Under the pieces are notes generated by a model. The model had not been told where the DNA came from and searched no databases. It saw nothing but the letters and a program-made list of their open reading frames with translations. From positions 2,863,602-2,927,601 of the forward strand of contig NZ_CP010029.1 in NCBI RefSeq assembly GCF_001656035.1: 64,000 nucleotides of DNA, given 5' to 3'. Both the position numbers and the translations under genes were made by a program. Source of the stretch: Yersinia entomophaga (GTDB taxonomy: Bacteria; Pseudomonadota; Gammaproteobacteria; Enterobacterales; Enterobacteriaceae). Below are positions 51,285 to 59,437 of this stretch, piece after piece. The first letter of the stretch is position 1, and every line of letters starts with the position of its first letter.

Positions 51285-53423
51285 TTAACCCAACTGGCCA
51301 TTGGCCAGATGTTTAACCCGGCGCTTCACTTCTTCCTGCTTCCCGGCGTTGAACGGACGCGCATCCGGACTTCCCAAATAGCCACACACCCGGCGCGTCA
51401 CCGAGACTTTGGACGGCTCGTGATTACCGCATTTCGGGCAGGTAAAACCTTTGCTGGTGCAGGAAAACTCACCGGTAAAACCGCATTCGTAGCATTCATC
51501 AATAGGTGTGTTGGTGCCGTAATAAGGCACGCGGTGATAGCTGTAATCCCATACGTCTTCTAGCGCTTTCAGGTTGTGCTGTAGGTTTGGATATTCGCCG
51601 TAGCAAATAAAACCGCCGTTCGCCAACGGTGGATAAGGGGCTTCAAAATCCAGTTTATCGTAAGGATTAACCTTCTTTTCCACGTCCAGATGGAAGCTGT
51701 TGGTGTAATAACCTTTGTCAGTAACGCCTGGAACAATGCCGAATTCGGCAGTATCCAAACGGCAGAAGCGGTCACACAGGTTTTCACTCGGCGTACTGTA
51801 AAGGCTAAAGGCGTAGCCGGTTTCATCTTTCCAGCTATCGGTTGCATCTTTCAGATGGGAAACGATGGCGATAGCTTTGTCACGCAGTTGCTGATCGTCA
51901 AAGACGTGGGTTTGATTGCCAAATAGCGCGTTAACCGTTTCGTGAATACCTATATAGCCCAAAGAAATGGAAGCTCGGCCATTTTTAAATATTTCTGCAA
52001 TATTATCATCGGCTTGTAGTCTAACGCCGCAGGCTCCTTCCATATATAAAATAGGCGCAACCCGAGCTTTGATACCTTCCAGACGAGCAATACGTGTCAT
52101 CAGGGCTTTTTTCGCCAGCGACAGACGCTCATCCAGTAACTGCCAGAAGCGAGCTTCATCGCCTCGGGATTCCAGCGCGATACGCGGCAGGTTCAGGCTG
52201 ATAACGCCCAAATTGTTGCGGCCATCGTGGATTTCTTTGCCATTCTCTTCATAAACGCCGAGGAAGCTGCGGCAACCCATTGGCGTCTTAAATGAACCTG
52301 TAACTTTAACTACCTGATCGTAATTAAGAATGTCTGGGTACATACGTTTGGTCGCGCATTCCAAAGCCAGTTGTTTAATATCGTAATTTGGATCGCCAAA
52401 CTTATAGTTCAGGCCGTCGCGGATGGCAAACACCAGTTTAGGGAACACGGCGGTTTTCCGGTTTTTACCCAAGCCGGCAATGCGATTACGCAAGATTGCC
52501 TGCTGGATCATTCGGGATTCCCAACTGGTTCCCAGACCAAAACCGAAGGTCACAAACGGGGTTTGTCCGTTGGCGGTATGCAGAGTATTCACTTCGTATT
52601 CCAGTGATTGGAAAGCGTCGTGACACTCTTTTTCGGTACGCGCCATGGCGTAGCCTTTCGCATCTGGAATTGCCCATTCTTCGGCTATACGCTGGTGTTT
52701 GTTGTAACTGGCGGTCACAAAGGGAGCCAGAATTTCATCAATTCGGTTGATGGTTGTACCGCCATAAATATGGCTGGCAACCTGAGCGATGATTTGGGCG
52801 GTCACCGCCGTCGCGGTAGAAATTGATTTTGGTGGCTCGATTTCAGCGTTACCCATTTTAAAGCCTTGGGTCAGCATGCCGTCCAAATCGATCAACATAC
52901 AGTTGAACATTGGGAAGAAAGGCGAGTAATCCAGATCGTGATAATGAATTTCGCCGCGTTCGTGAGCCAGCACCACATCTCGCGGTAAAATATGCTGTTT
53001 AGCGTAGTGTTTCGCCACAATACCGGCGAGCAGATCCCGCTGAGTCGGAATCACTTTACTGTCTTTATTGGCGTTTTCGTTGAGCAGCGCCATATTGCTT
53101 TGCTCTACTAAACCACGAATTTCCTGATTCAGGCGACCGCGTAATTCTCGTGACACATCGCGATCGTGGCGGTATTCAATATAGGCGCGCGCCAGCTGTT
53201 TATAATCACCGGCCATCAGCTGATTTTCGACCGCGTTTTGAATTTCGCGGATATCGACCTGCGTTTGGTTTTCCATTTTTTGAGCGACCACGCGGGCGAC
53301 GGTGGCACAATAATCCGCGTCTACCACGCCGACAGCCAGAGCTGCACGCTCCACGGCTTCTTTAATGCGCACCTCGTCAAAAGGTACCTGACAACCGTCC
53401 CGCTTAATCACTACTGGTTTCAC
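51285..53423 (-). CDS. nrdD: Anaerobic ribonucleoside-triphosphate reductase NrdD
   Basis: A 712-residue class III reductase, the same length as in E. coli, making dNTPs without oxygen. The N-terminal ATP-cone (VIKRDGCQVPFDEVRIKEAV) occupies about residues 1-95. The zinc site is CYECGFTGEFSC plus CPKCG near the C-terminus. The glycyl-radical motif RRVCGYLGSPDARPFNAGK holds the radical Gly near residue 681. With nrdG downstream it forms the anaerobic operon. NrdR boxes and DnaA boxes lie in the 150 bp before the start. Confidence 0.98.
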   Translation of the reverse strand: MKPVVIKRDGCQVPFDEVRIKEAVERAALAVGVVDADYCATVARVVAQKMENQTQVDIREIQNAVENQLMAGDYKQLARAYIEYRHDRDVSRELRGRLNQEIRGLVEQSNMALLNENANKDSKVIPTQRDLLAGIVAKHYAKQHILPRDVVLAHERGEIHYHDLDYSPFFPMFNCMLIDLDGMLTQGFKMGNAEIEPPKSISTATAVTAQIIAQVASHIYGGTTINRIDEILAPFVTASYNKHQRIAEEWAIPDAKGYAMARTEKECHDAFQSLEYEVNTLHTANGQTPFVTFGFGLGTSWESRMIQQAILRNRIAGLGKNRKTAVFPKLVFAIRDGLNYKFGDPNYDIKQLALECATKRMYPDILNYDQVVKVTGSFKTPMGCRSFLGVYEENGKEIHDGRNNLGVISLNLPRIALESRGDEARFWQLLDERLSLAKKALMTRIARLEGIKARVAPILYMEGACGVRLQADDNIAEIFKNGRASISLGYIGIHETVNALFGNQTHVFDDQQLRDKAIAIVSHLKDATDSWKDETGYAFSLYSTPSENLCDRFCRLDTAEFGIVPGVTDKGYYTNSFHLDVEKKVNPYDKLDFEAPYPPLANGGFICYGEYPNLQHNLKALEDVWDYSYHRVPYYGTNTPIDECYECGFTGEFSCTSKGFTCPKCGNHEPSKVSVTRRVCGYLGSPDARPFNAGKQEEVKRRVKHLANGQLG

Positions 53424-53453
53424 GATGTGACTCCTGTTTCCCGTTATGCAGGG

Positions 53454-53518
53454 TTATCCACAAGGCAATCCCACAGCTGGAAAGGGCTGCGGAGGAATGT
53501 GGATGACACTGTGGATAA
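53454..53518. promoter_or_regulatory. Cluster of DnaA boxes upstream of nrdD
   Basis: Two perfect DnaA boxes in opposite orientation, TTATCCACA at 53454-53462 and TGTGGATAA at 53510-53518, with a one-mismatch box TGTGGATGA at 53498-53506. They lie in the nrdD leader between the NrdR boxes and the start codon. The match to the 9-mer consensus is seen directly; binding is inferred. Confidence 0.65.
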
Positions 53519-53565
53519 CTACTATATATAGGTGTTTTGCTTTTGATAGACACTATATATGGGTT
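53519..53565. promoter_or_regulatory. Tandem NrdR boxes in the nrdD promoter
   Basis: Two imperfect copies of the NrdR consensus around CTATATAT: 53519-53534 (CTACTATATATAGGTG) and 53550-53565 (ACACTATATATGGGTT). The start-to-start distance is 31 bp, the usual three helical turns. NrdR represses nrd operons when dATP is plentiful. Further upstream TTGACTTAGGACAA (53591-53604) resembles an Fnr site at seven of ten positions and is only a weak candidate. Confidence 0.8.
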
Positions 53566-53640
53566 TAATCGGAAGTGACAGCCAACTTATTTGACTTAGG
53601 ACAAGGAAATATTCTTTAGGTTTATTCCCTGTACAGTCGA

Positions 53641-54573
53641 TCACAAATTTGAAATTTTTAGTGGATTTTTTGTCGAATCGCGAAAATGCTCTAGCAGAAA
53701 ATCGACCCAAACCCGCACACGGGGAGGCAGATTTGCCGAAGCATAATACAGCCATAGCGGAACGGAGGCTGGCCAGTGTTTCTCCAATACCGGTTGTAAA
53801 CGACCAGCAGAGAAATGGGCGGCAGTGTGCCACTTTGCCAGATAGGCAATACCCATATTCGCCAGAGTGGCATCCAGCATCATGGCGGGCTGAGAAACGA
53901 TCAAACGTCCGGCGGGTTCAACGAATTTGACGCGGTGATCTTGTTGTAATTGCCATTTTACTACGCGGCCGGTTGCTGGATTGCGATGCAACAGCGCCAG
54001 ATGCTGATATAAATCTTCTATGGTTTGCGGCGTTCCATTCTCGGCAAGATAATCGGGAGAGGCGGCCAGCACCATTTGCACCGGAGAGAACTCGCGGGCA
54101 ATCAAGCGGCTGTCGGGATCGTTACGATTACCAATGGCCACATCAAACCCTTCCCCCACCAGGTTAACCACTCTGGCATCCAGCGAAATATCTAAATCGA
54201 TTTGCGGATAACGGGCTAAAAAAGTCGGAATCAGCGGCATAAGCAGCTGGTGGGCAAATCCGGGGATCACGCTAATACGTACGGTGCCGCTGGGCTGCTG
54301 TTCCTGACTTTGGACACTTTCCAGCGCGGTGGATAATGCTTGCCACAGTGGCGCTACGCGGGCGAGCATCGCTTCGCCTTCATCGGTTAGTACTACGTTA
54401 TGGGTATTGCGTTGAAACAGCCTGACGCCAAGTTTTGCTTCCAGTACGCGAACGTTTTTACTGATAGCCGCAGGCGTGACCCCTAGCTTGCGGGCTGCGG
54501 CGGAGAAATTATCGCTTTGAGCGGCGCTGAGAAAGGCGGGGAGTAAACGATGGAGATCCGAAGGCAGCGACAT
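53641..54573 (-). CDS. LysR-family transcriptional regulator
   Basis: A 310-residue regulator with an N-terminal winged helix-turn-helix (SDNFSAAARKLGVTPAAISKNVRVLEAKLG, about residues 17-46) and a periplasmic-binding-protein-like effector domain. The ATG at 54573 gives the normal LysR start and length; the frame stays open to 54732 but the extension runs into the divergent promoter and is unlike the family. It is divergent from the KefF-like reductase gene with 103 bp between them, so that gene is the probable target. The effector is unknown. Confidence 0.9.
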   Translation of the reverse strand: MSLPSDLHRLLPAFLSAAQSDNFSAAARKLGVTPAAISKNVRVLEAKLGVRLFQRNTHNVVLTDEGEAMLARVAPLWQALSTALESVQSQEQQPSGTVRISVIPGFAHQLLMPLIPTFLARYPQIDLDISLDARVVNLVGEGFDVAIGNRNDPDSRLIAREFSPVQMVLAASPDYLAENGTPQTIEDLYQHLALLHRNPATGRVVKWQLQQDHRVKFVEPAGRLIVSQPAMMLDATLANMGIAYLAKWHTAAHFSAGRLQPVLEKHWPASVPLWLYYASANLPPRVRVWVDFLLEHFRDSTKNPLKISNL

Positions 54574-54676
54574 AATGGTTGATACCTTTAGTTTAAATTG
54601 ATGTTGCCGATTACAGACTACACCAACATGGGGAGAAATGAAAAAATGACGTAATAAAACCGCAGAAGGAATCATT

Positions 54677-55204
54677 ATGTCTCGTATTTTAGTATTAGCG
54701 GCACACCGTAATCCGGATGAGTCTCGTATCAACCGTCAGTTGATTGACGCTTTGCGTCCGCTGCCGAATGTCACCGTTCACGAGCTGATTCGTGCTTATC
54801 CAGATTTTAAGATTGATGTCGCTCGTGAGCAGGCGTTATTGGATGCGCACGATGTTGTGGTGATGATGTTTCCATTTTACTGGTACAGCTCGCCGGCGAT
54901 TTTAAGCGAATGGCAGGATGCGGTATTAACTTACGGTTTCGCCTATGGCAGTGAGGGCACGCGGCTGCAAGGTAAACCGCTGAAATTGGTGGTTTCGACC
55001 GGTAGCCGAGCTCAGGATTATAGCGCTAATGGATACAATCGCTATCCGATTGAAAACCTATTGTTACCTTTCCACGCTACGGCCAATCTGACCGGGATGG
55101 ATTTCCTGCCACCGTTTTTGATTCAGGGCACGAGCAATATAAGTGATGAAAAGTTGGTGATGAAAATCGAAGAAGCGGTGAAGGTCATAAAGGGGATGGA
55201 GTAG
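54677..55204 (+). CDS. NAD(P)H-dependent quinone oxidoreductase, KefF-like
   Basis: A 175-residue flavodoxin-2-fold protein. Flavin-binding segments are AAHRNPDESRINRQL near the N-terminus, the family core MFPFYWYSSPAILSEWQDAV at about residues 58-77, and TGSRAQDYSANG. It resembles KefF and YheR/MdaB-type reductases of about 176 residues. No kefC is nearby, so a role as a potassium-channel subunit is not supported; quinone or electrophile detoxification is more likely. Probably controlled by the divergent LysR gene. Confidence 0.85.
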   Translation: MSRILVLAAHRNPDESRINRQLIDALRPLPNVTVHELIRAYPDFKIDVAREQALLDAHDVVVMMFPFYWYSSPAILSEWQDAVLTYGFAYGSEGTRLQGKPLKLVVSTGSRAQDYSANGYNRYPIENLLLPFHATANLTGMDFLPPFLIQGTSNISDEKLVMKIEEAVKVIKGME

Positions 55205-55266
55205 GGTTGGGTTGTTTGTAAGGAAGGGTTTTTGATTGTTTTTTAATCTCAGAATCAGCGCTGAGT

Positions 55267-55911
55267 TTTCCAAAGTCAAAATTGGATCAGGTTTCGCAAG
55301 CCGAATAGTTCGGTTTCTCCTCACTCGCCGTGGAGGCTTCCGAGCAGGGTTGGCCGTCGCCGCAACCCTGCACCCGCGTTTGGCGCGAAAACGGGGTTCT
55401 GCGAACGTCCCCTCGTGCACTCTTTGTCCGGCGAGCCAGTGCTAGATTGGCTTGCGGGCGTTATCAGGATGCCATCCCTCCTGTCGCTGCGGCTCAAGGT
55501 GCACTTTGAACCGCTGACGACCGTTCACTCTTGGCCTCATCCCAGCGCGGCCCACTTCCTGATTGCGTCTTAGTAAAATCAAAACCATTTTTTCTGAATC
55601 ACAATTCGCCTTTTGCTTTGGATATCGCTTTTGGTCCAGATCTTGACTTGGACCTTTAAGAGCATATCTTGGCCGGCGTGATGAACGAGGTGTCCTGCGA
55701 AGCGGGTAGACAATGCAGGCAGACAATGTTGTGCGGAGGTGCGGATTGTTGAGGCTCGCGCCTATGAGCCTTAACTCGGTTGAGGCTGTGGAGGTGAAAA
55801 ATTTACCAAGCGAATATCAACCGAAACCCGATCCGATTTCAGATTTGAACTGATTTTGACTTTAAAGCACATATTTCAGTGACCGAAGTTTGGAATTGGA
55901 TCGGGTTTCCA
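55267..55911. repeat. Repeat-rich noncoding region, candidate interspersed or MITE-like element
   Basis: A 650-bp stretch without a convincing gene. The 16-mer AATTGGATCAGGTTTC (55280-55295) recurs with one change at 55894-55909. GAAACCCGATCC (55823-55834) is an exact inverted copy of 55898-55909. The phrases TTGACTT...TTTAAGAGCATAT (near 55643) and TTGACTTTAAAGCACATAT (55856) are further related copies. Open frames of 94-118 codons inside show no family resemblance and lack good start signals. The middle is GC-richer than its borders. No transposase or clear target duplication was seen. Confidence 0.5.
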
Positions 55912-55934
55912 TTCAGAGAGTAACCAATAACACC

Positions 55935-56651
55935 TCAACCAAATGAATGCTCCGCAAGCTCCAAATCTCGGCGTGAATACTCTCGTACAATGTGACCTTT
56001 TTCCATCAGCGCGGCTCGTTCGGACATATGCGCTACTACGTCGTTGTCGTGGCTCACTAACAGGTAAGTCATGCCGTGTTCCCGTTTCAGCTTATTGAGC
56101 AGATTTAAAATCTCCGCCTGTACCGACATATCCAACGCGGAAGTGGGTTCATCCAATAGCAACAATTTAGGCCGTAACAGTAATGCGCGGGCGATGGCGA
56201 TTCTCTGGCGTTGGCCGCCGGAGAACTGATGTGGGTAGCGATGCACCGCAGAGGCGGGCAATCCCACTTGCTCCAACGCTTCGCCGATGCGTTGCTGAAT
56301 GTTCTTCTCGCCGTGAACTTTCAGCGGCTCCCCTAAAGTACGCTGGATACTGTGCTGCGGGTGCAGCGAAGCGTAGGGATCCTGAAACACCATCTGTACA
56401 TCTTTACGTAACTGACCGGTAAAACGCTGGCTGGGGCGTAACGGTTGACCAAGCAAAGAAATCTCGCCCTGCCACTCGCGTTGCAAACCCGCCAACGTAC
56501 GCAAAACCGTAGATTTTCCGCAGCCGGATGCGCCGATTAGGCTGAAAGTCTCGCCGGCTTCAACCTGAAAACTTACGGACTCTACGGCGGTTTTTACCTG
56601 ATTCCCCTGCGGGAAACGGACCCGTAGCTGGCTAACTTCAATCAGTGCCAT
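55935..56651 (-). CDS. ABC transporter ATP-binding protein, DppF/OppF type
   Basis: A 238-residue ATPase with Walker A GASGCGKST, Q-loop MVFQDPYASLHPQHS, signature FSGGQRQRIAIAR and Walker B LLLLDEPTSALD. The ATG at 56651 overlaps the end of the preceding ATPase gene by 14 bp; the frame extends upstream inside that gene but without resemblance. Last gene of a five-gene importer operon. The C-terminal extension of many OppF proteins is absent. Confidence 0.9.
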   Translation of the reverse strand: MALIEVSQLRVRFPQGNQVKTAVESVSFQVEAGETFSLIGASGCGKSTVLRTLAGLQREWQGEISLLGQPLRPSQRFTGQLRKDVQMVFQDPYASLHPQHSIQRTLGEPLKVHGEKNIQQRIGEALEQVGLPASAVHRYPHQFSGGQRQRIAIARALLLRPKLLLLDEPTSALDMSVQAEILNLLNKLKREHGMTYLLVSHDNDVVAHMSERAALMEKGHIVREYSRRDLELAEHSFG

Positions 56652-57507
56652 TCTGACCTCCGAACATATCCGCCTGACGATCCAACACTGGTAAATCAGT
56701 GCCGAAAGTGCTGGCATTTGGGCGACAGGCCCACAGCGTATGAGTATAGGGATGAGTGGAATAAGGCAAATCTGCCGCCAGACCTTGATCGACCAGCTTG
56801 CCCTGATACATCACCAACACGCGATCGCAATGCTCAGTGACCAAAGGCAAATCATGGCTGATTAGCAGCAGGCTCATGTTGCGCTGCTCGGTTTGCTCGA
56901 CGATAAGCTCCAGAATCTGGTTGCGTAGTTTGGCATCTAGCGCAGAAGTTGGCTCATCGGCAATCAATACTCGCGGATTATTCACTAACGCGATGGCAAG
57001 CATTGCCCGTTGGCCCATCCCACCGGAAAGCTGAGCAGGATAGTGATGATAGTGGTCTTCAGTTAATCCCACCGATGCCAACGCATTCAGTACACGCTCA
57101 TGGGTGTCTGCGCGGGTCAGGCTGTTATGTAACAGCAAGGATTCTTCAACCTGTTTGCCAATGGTTCGCACCGGATTTAATGCGTAACGCGGGTCCTGCA
57201 ATACCATCGCAATATCATTCCCGCGTAGTTTGCTCCATCGACGTGGTTTTAACGTCAGCAAATTCTGTTGGATCGGATTCTGCGCATCCTCTGGATTTTC
57301 AGCGTAATAACACAACCGATCGGCGCTCACTTTGCCCGGCTGGCGCACTAATCCCATCAGAGAACGCGCGGTAATCGATTTACCGGAGCCGGATTCCCCT
57401 ACCAGCGCCACGCGCTCGCGGCCAAGCTGGAAGGAGATTTTATCCACGACCCGCTGCTGGTGGAAATCAATGCTGAGGTTTTTCACCTCCAAACGCAGAT
57501 CAGTCAT
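56638..57507 (-). CDS. ABC transporter ATP-binding protein, DppD/OppD type
   Basis: A 289-residue ATPase: Walker A GESGSGKS, Q-loop MVLQDPRYALNPVRTIG, signature LSGGMGQRAMLAIAL, Walker B VLIADEPTSALD. The C-terminal part (HPYTHTLWACRP) resembles the oligopeptide-transporter ATPase extension but is short and lacks the cysteines of a typical DppD Fe-S tail. The ATG at 57507 overlaps the permease gene by 8 bp. It pairs with the next ATPase as a heterodimer. Confidence 0.9.
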   Translation of the reverse strand: MTDLRLEVKNLSIDFHQQRVVDKISFQLGRERVALVGESGSGKSITARSLMGLVRQPGKVSADRLCYYAENPEDAQNPIQQNLLTLKPRRWSKLRGNDIAMVLQDPRYALNPVRTIGKQVEESLLLHNSLTRADTHERVLNALASVGLTEDHYHHYPAQLSGGMGQRAMLAIALVNNPRVLIADEPTSALDAKLRNQILELIVEQTEQRNMSLLLISHDLPLVTEHCDRVLVMYQGKLVDQGLAADLPYSTHPYTHTLWACRPNASTFGTDLPVLDRQADMFGGQNGTD

Positions 57508-58333
57508 GATGAGGGTCCAGTAAGTCTCGCAGGCCATCGCCTAACAGGTTGAAAGCCATGCTGCTGAGCAAAATCGCGCAGCCCGGAATGGCGGCAATCC
57601 ACCATTGGTCGAATATCACCTGCATACCTTCGGCCACCATCGAACCCCATTCAGCCATCGGAGGACGAGCCCCCAGACCTAGGAACCCCAAACCTGCGGC
57701 TGCGAGGATAATTCCGGCCAGATCCAGCGCCAGTCGAACCACCGCCGAGGGCAGGCACATAGGTAAAATGTGTCCCCAAAGCAGACGTATGCCCTTGATA
57801 CCCATCATTTCCGCTGCTGCCAGATAGTCACTTTTACGCAGTAGCTGAATCTCTGCCCGTGCCTGACGAGCGTAGGCTGGCCAGGTCGTCAGAGCCAGTG
57901 CCAATGCGCCATTCAGCAAACCGGGGCCAAGCATGGCGACAAAGGCAAAGGCCAAAATCAGACGTGGCATCGACATCACGACGTCAGTGATGCGCATTAA
58001 AACCTTCTCCAACCAGCCGCCGTGATAACCGGAAAGCACGCCGACTAACAATCCCAGCGGCAAAGTGATCACCGTGACTAAAAGCACTAAGCCCAGCGTT
58101 GGGCGCGTACCATAAATCACGCGCGACAGCATATCGCGACCGTAGCTGTCAGTACCTAACCAGTGGCCGGGTTCCGGTGGCAGCAACCGTTCGGCGGCGT
58201 TTTGCCAATTCGGGTTATGCGGTGCAAGCCAAGGAGCAAAAATGGCAATCAGCACTAACAGGGAGAGAATAAACAGCCCAATGCTGGCGGAAGGAGAGCT
58301 TTTCAGCGCACGAAAAAATTTCATTATCGACAT
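57500..58333 (-). CDS. ABC transporter permease, DppC type
   Basis: A 277-residue inner-membrane permease with about six membrane segments. The N-terminal APWLAPHNP and WLGTDSYGRDMLSRVIYGTR are the OppC/DppC family signature. The coupling-helix loop EMMGIKGIRLLWGHILPMCL corresponds to the EAA motif. The ATG lies one base after the preceding permease stop (TGATATG), so the two are coupled. Confidence 0.9.
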   Translation of the reverse strand: MSIMKFFRALKSSPSASIGLFILSLLVLIAIFAPWLAPHNPNWQNAAERLLPPEPGHWLGTDSYGRDMLSRVIYGTRPTLGLVLLVTVITLPLGLLVGVLSGYHGGWLEKVLMRITDVVMSMPRLILAFAFVAMLGPGLLNGALALALTTWPAYARQARAEIQLLRKSDYLAAAEMMGIKGIRLLWGHILPMCLPSAVVRLALDLAGIILAAAGLGFLGLGARPPMAEWGSMVAEGMQVIFDQWWIAAIPGCAILLSSMAFNLLGDGLRDLLDPHHD

Positions 58334-58334
58334 A

Positions 58335-59384
58335 TCAGCGCGATCTCGGATCTAACAGCTGAACCAGCAGGTCCGTCAGATTATTAATCAGAATAAAGCA
58401 CATCCCCAGTAGCAGCGTGCCGCCCATAATCGCAGTGGTATCTCCGGCAAATAGCGCACTGGTGAGATAGCGCCCAATGCCCGGCCAGGCAAAGACCGTT
58501 TCTGTCAGCACTGCGCCTTCCAGCATGCCGGTGTACACGAGTGCGATGACGGTAAGCAGCGTGCCGCGAATATTCGGTAAGACGTGCATCAGCAGGATAC
58601 GTATTTCGCCAGCGCCTTTGGCTCGCGCAAGGGTGACGTATTCTTTATTCAGCTCGCTCAGGCAGGCAGAGCGCGTCAGCCGGGTAATACTGGCCAGCGC
58701 ATAGTAAGACAACAACGCCACCGGCAGAACCAAATGGGCTGCGGCATTAGCGAAAGCGCCGCTGTCGCCGGAACGCCAGGTATCAATCAGTGCGAAACCG
58801 GTTTTGGCTTCTACCGTGTATTGGTAAATATCATCCAGACGACCGGGGCCGGGGCTCCACTGTAGCTTGGCGTAAAACAGCAATAGCATCAGCAACCCTA
58901 GCCAAAAGATTGGTACTGAGTTGCCCAGCAGGGTGAAGAAACGAATGAGGGAATCGACTTTACTCCCGGCCCAGCGCGCGCAGATTAATCCCAGCAATAC
59001 GCCGAGAGACGCCCCGATAATCAGTGATAACGTCGCTAACTCCAGCGTAGCGGGAAATGCGGTCAGTAAATCCTGCAATACCGGCTGCCCGCTGGAACTG
59101 GCAACGCCCAGACAGCCATGAGCCAGTTGGACCAGATAATGCCAAAACTGCACCGGCAGCGGTTGATCCAGTCCAAGCTGCTGCCTAACCTGTTGATAAG
59201 TCGCCTGACTGGCATGATCGCCGACGATTTGCAGCACGCGATCCACCGGCGACAGCGCTGACAACAGGAAAGTAATCAGCAACAGGCCGAATAGGGTCAG
59301 GGCGAGGCTGAAGATCCCTTTGATCAGCGCCCAAAAACGACGCCGGGGCAAGGCTCCCGGCGTATTATTTAAAGCTACGGACAT
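58335..59384 (-). CDS. ABC transporter permease, DppB type
   Basis: A 349-residue permease. The N-terminal membrane segment is followed by the periplasmic region with LGLDQPLPVQFWHYL, typical of DppB/OppB. The EAA-like coupling loop is YVTLARAKGAGEIRILLMHVLPN. The end ILINNLTDLLVQLLDPR is the family hallmark. It follows the binding-protein gene by 53 bp; a small GGTAC/GTACC hairpin lies at that junction. Confidence 0.9.
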   Translation of the reverse strand: MSVALNNTPGALPRRRFWALIKGIFSLALTLFGLLLITFLLSALSPVDRVLQIVGDHASQATYQQVRQQLGLDQPLPVQFWHYLVQLAHGCLGVASSSGQPVLQDLLTAFPATLELATLSLIIGASLGVLLGLICARWAGSKVDSLIRFFTLLGNSVPIFWLGLLMLLLFYAKLQWSPGPGRLDDIYQYTVEAKTGFALIDTWRSGDSGAFANAAAHLVLPVALLSYYALASITRLTRSACLSELNKEYVTLARAKGAGEIRILLMHVLPNIRGTLLTVIALVYTGMLEGAVLTETVFAWPGIGRYLTSALFAGDTTAIMGGTLLLGMCFILINNLTDLLVQLLDPRSR

Positions 59385-59437
59385 GTGGCTATCTGCTCGC
59401 TTGTATTAAAAGTTATCCCAACCGGGTACGCGGGTAC

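Noticed and set aside
54574..54732. N-terminal extension of the LysR protein to 54732.
   Set aside because: The extra 53 codons overlap the divergent promoter and gene start and do not resemble LysR proteins.
55442..55726. Open frames of 94-118 codons in the 55.1-55.7 kb region on both strands.
   Set aside because: Arg/Pro-rich composition, poor start signals and location inside a repeat-rich stretch; kept as a repeat region instead of genes.
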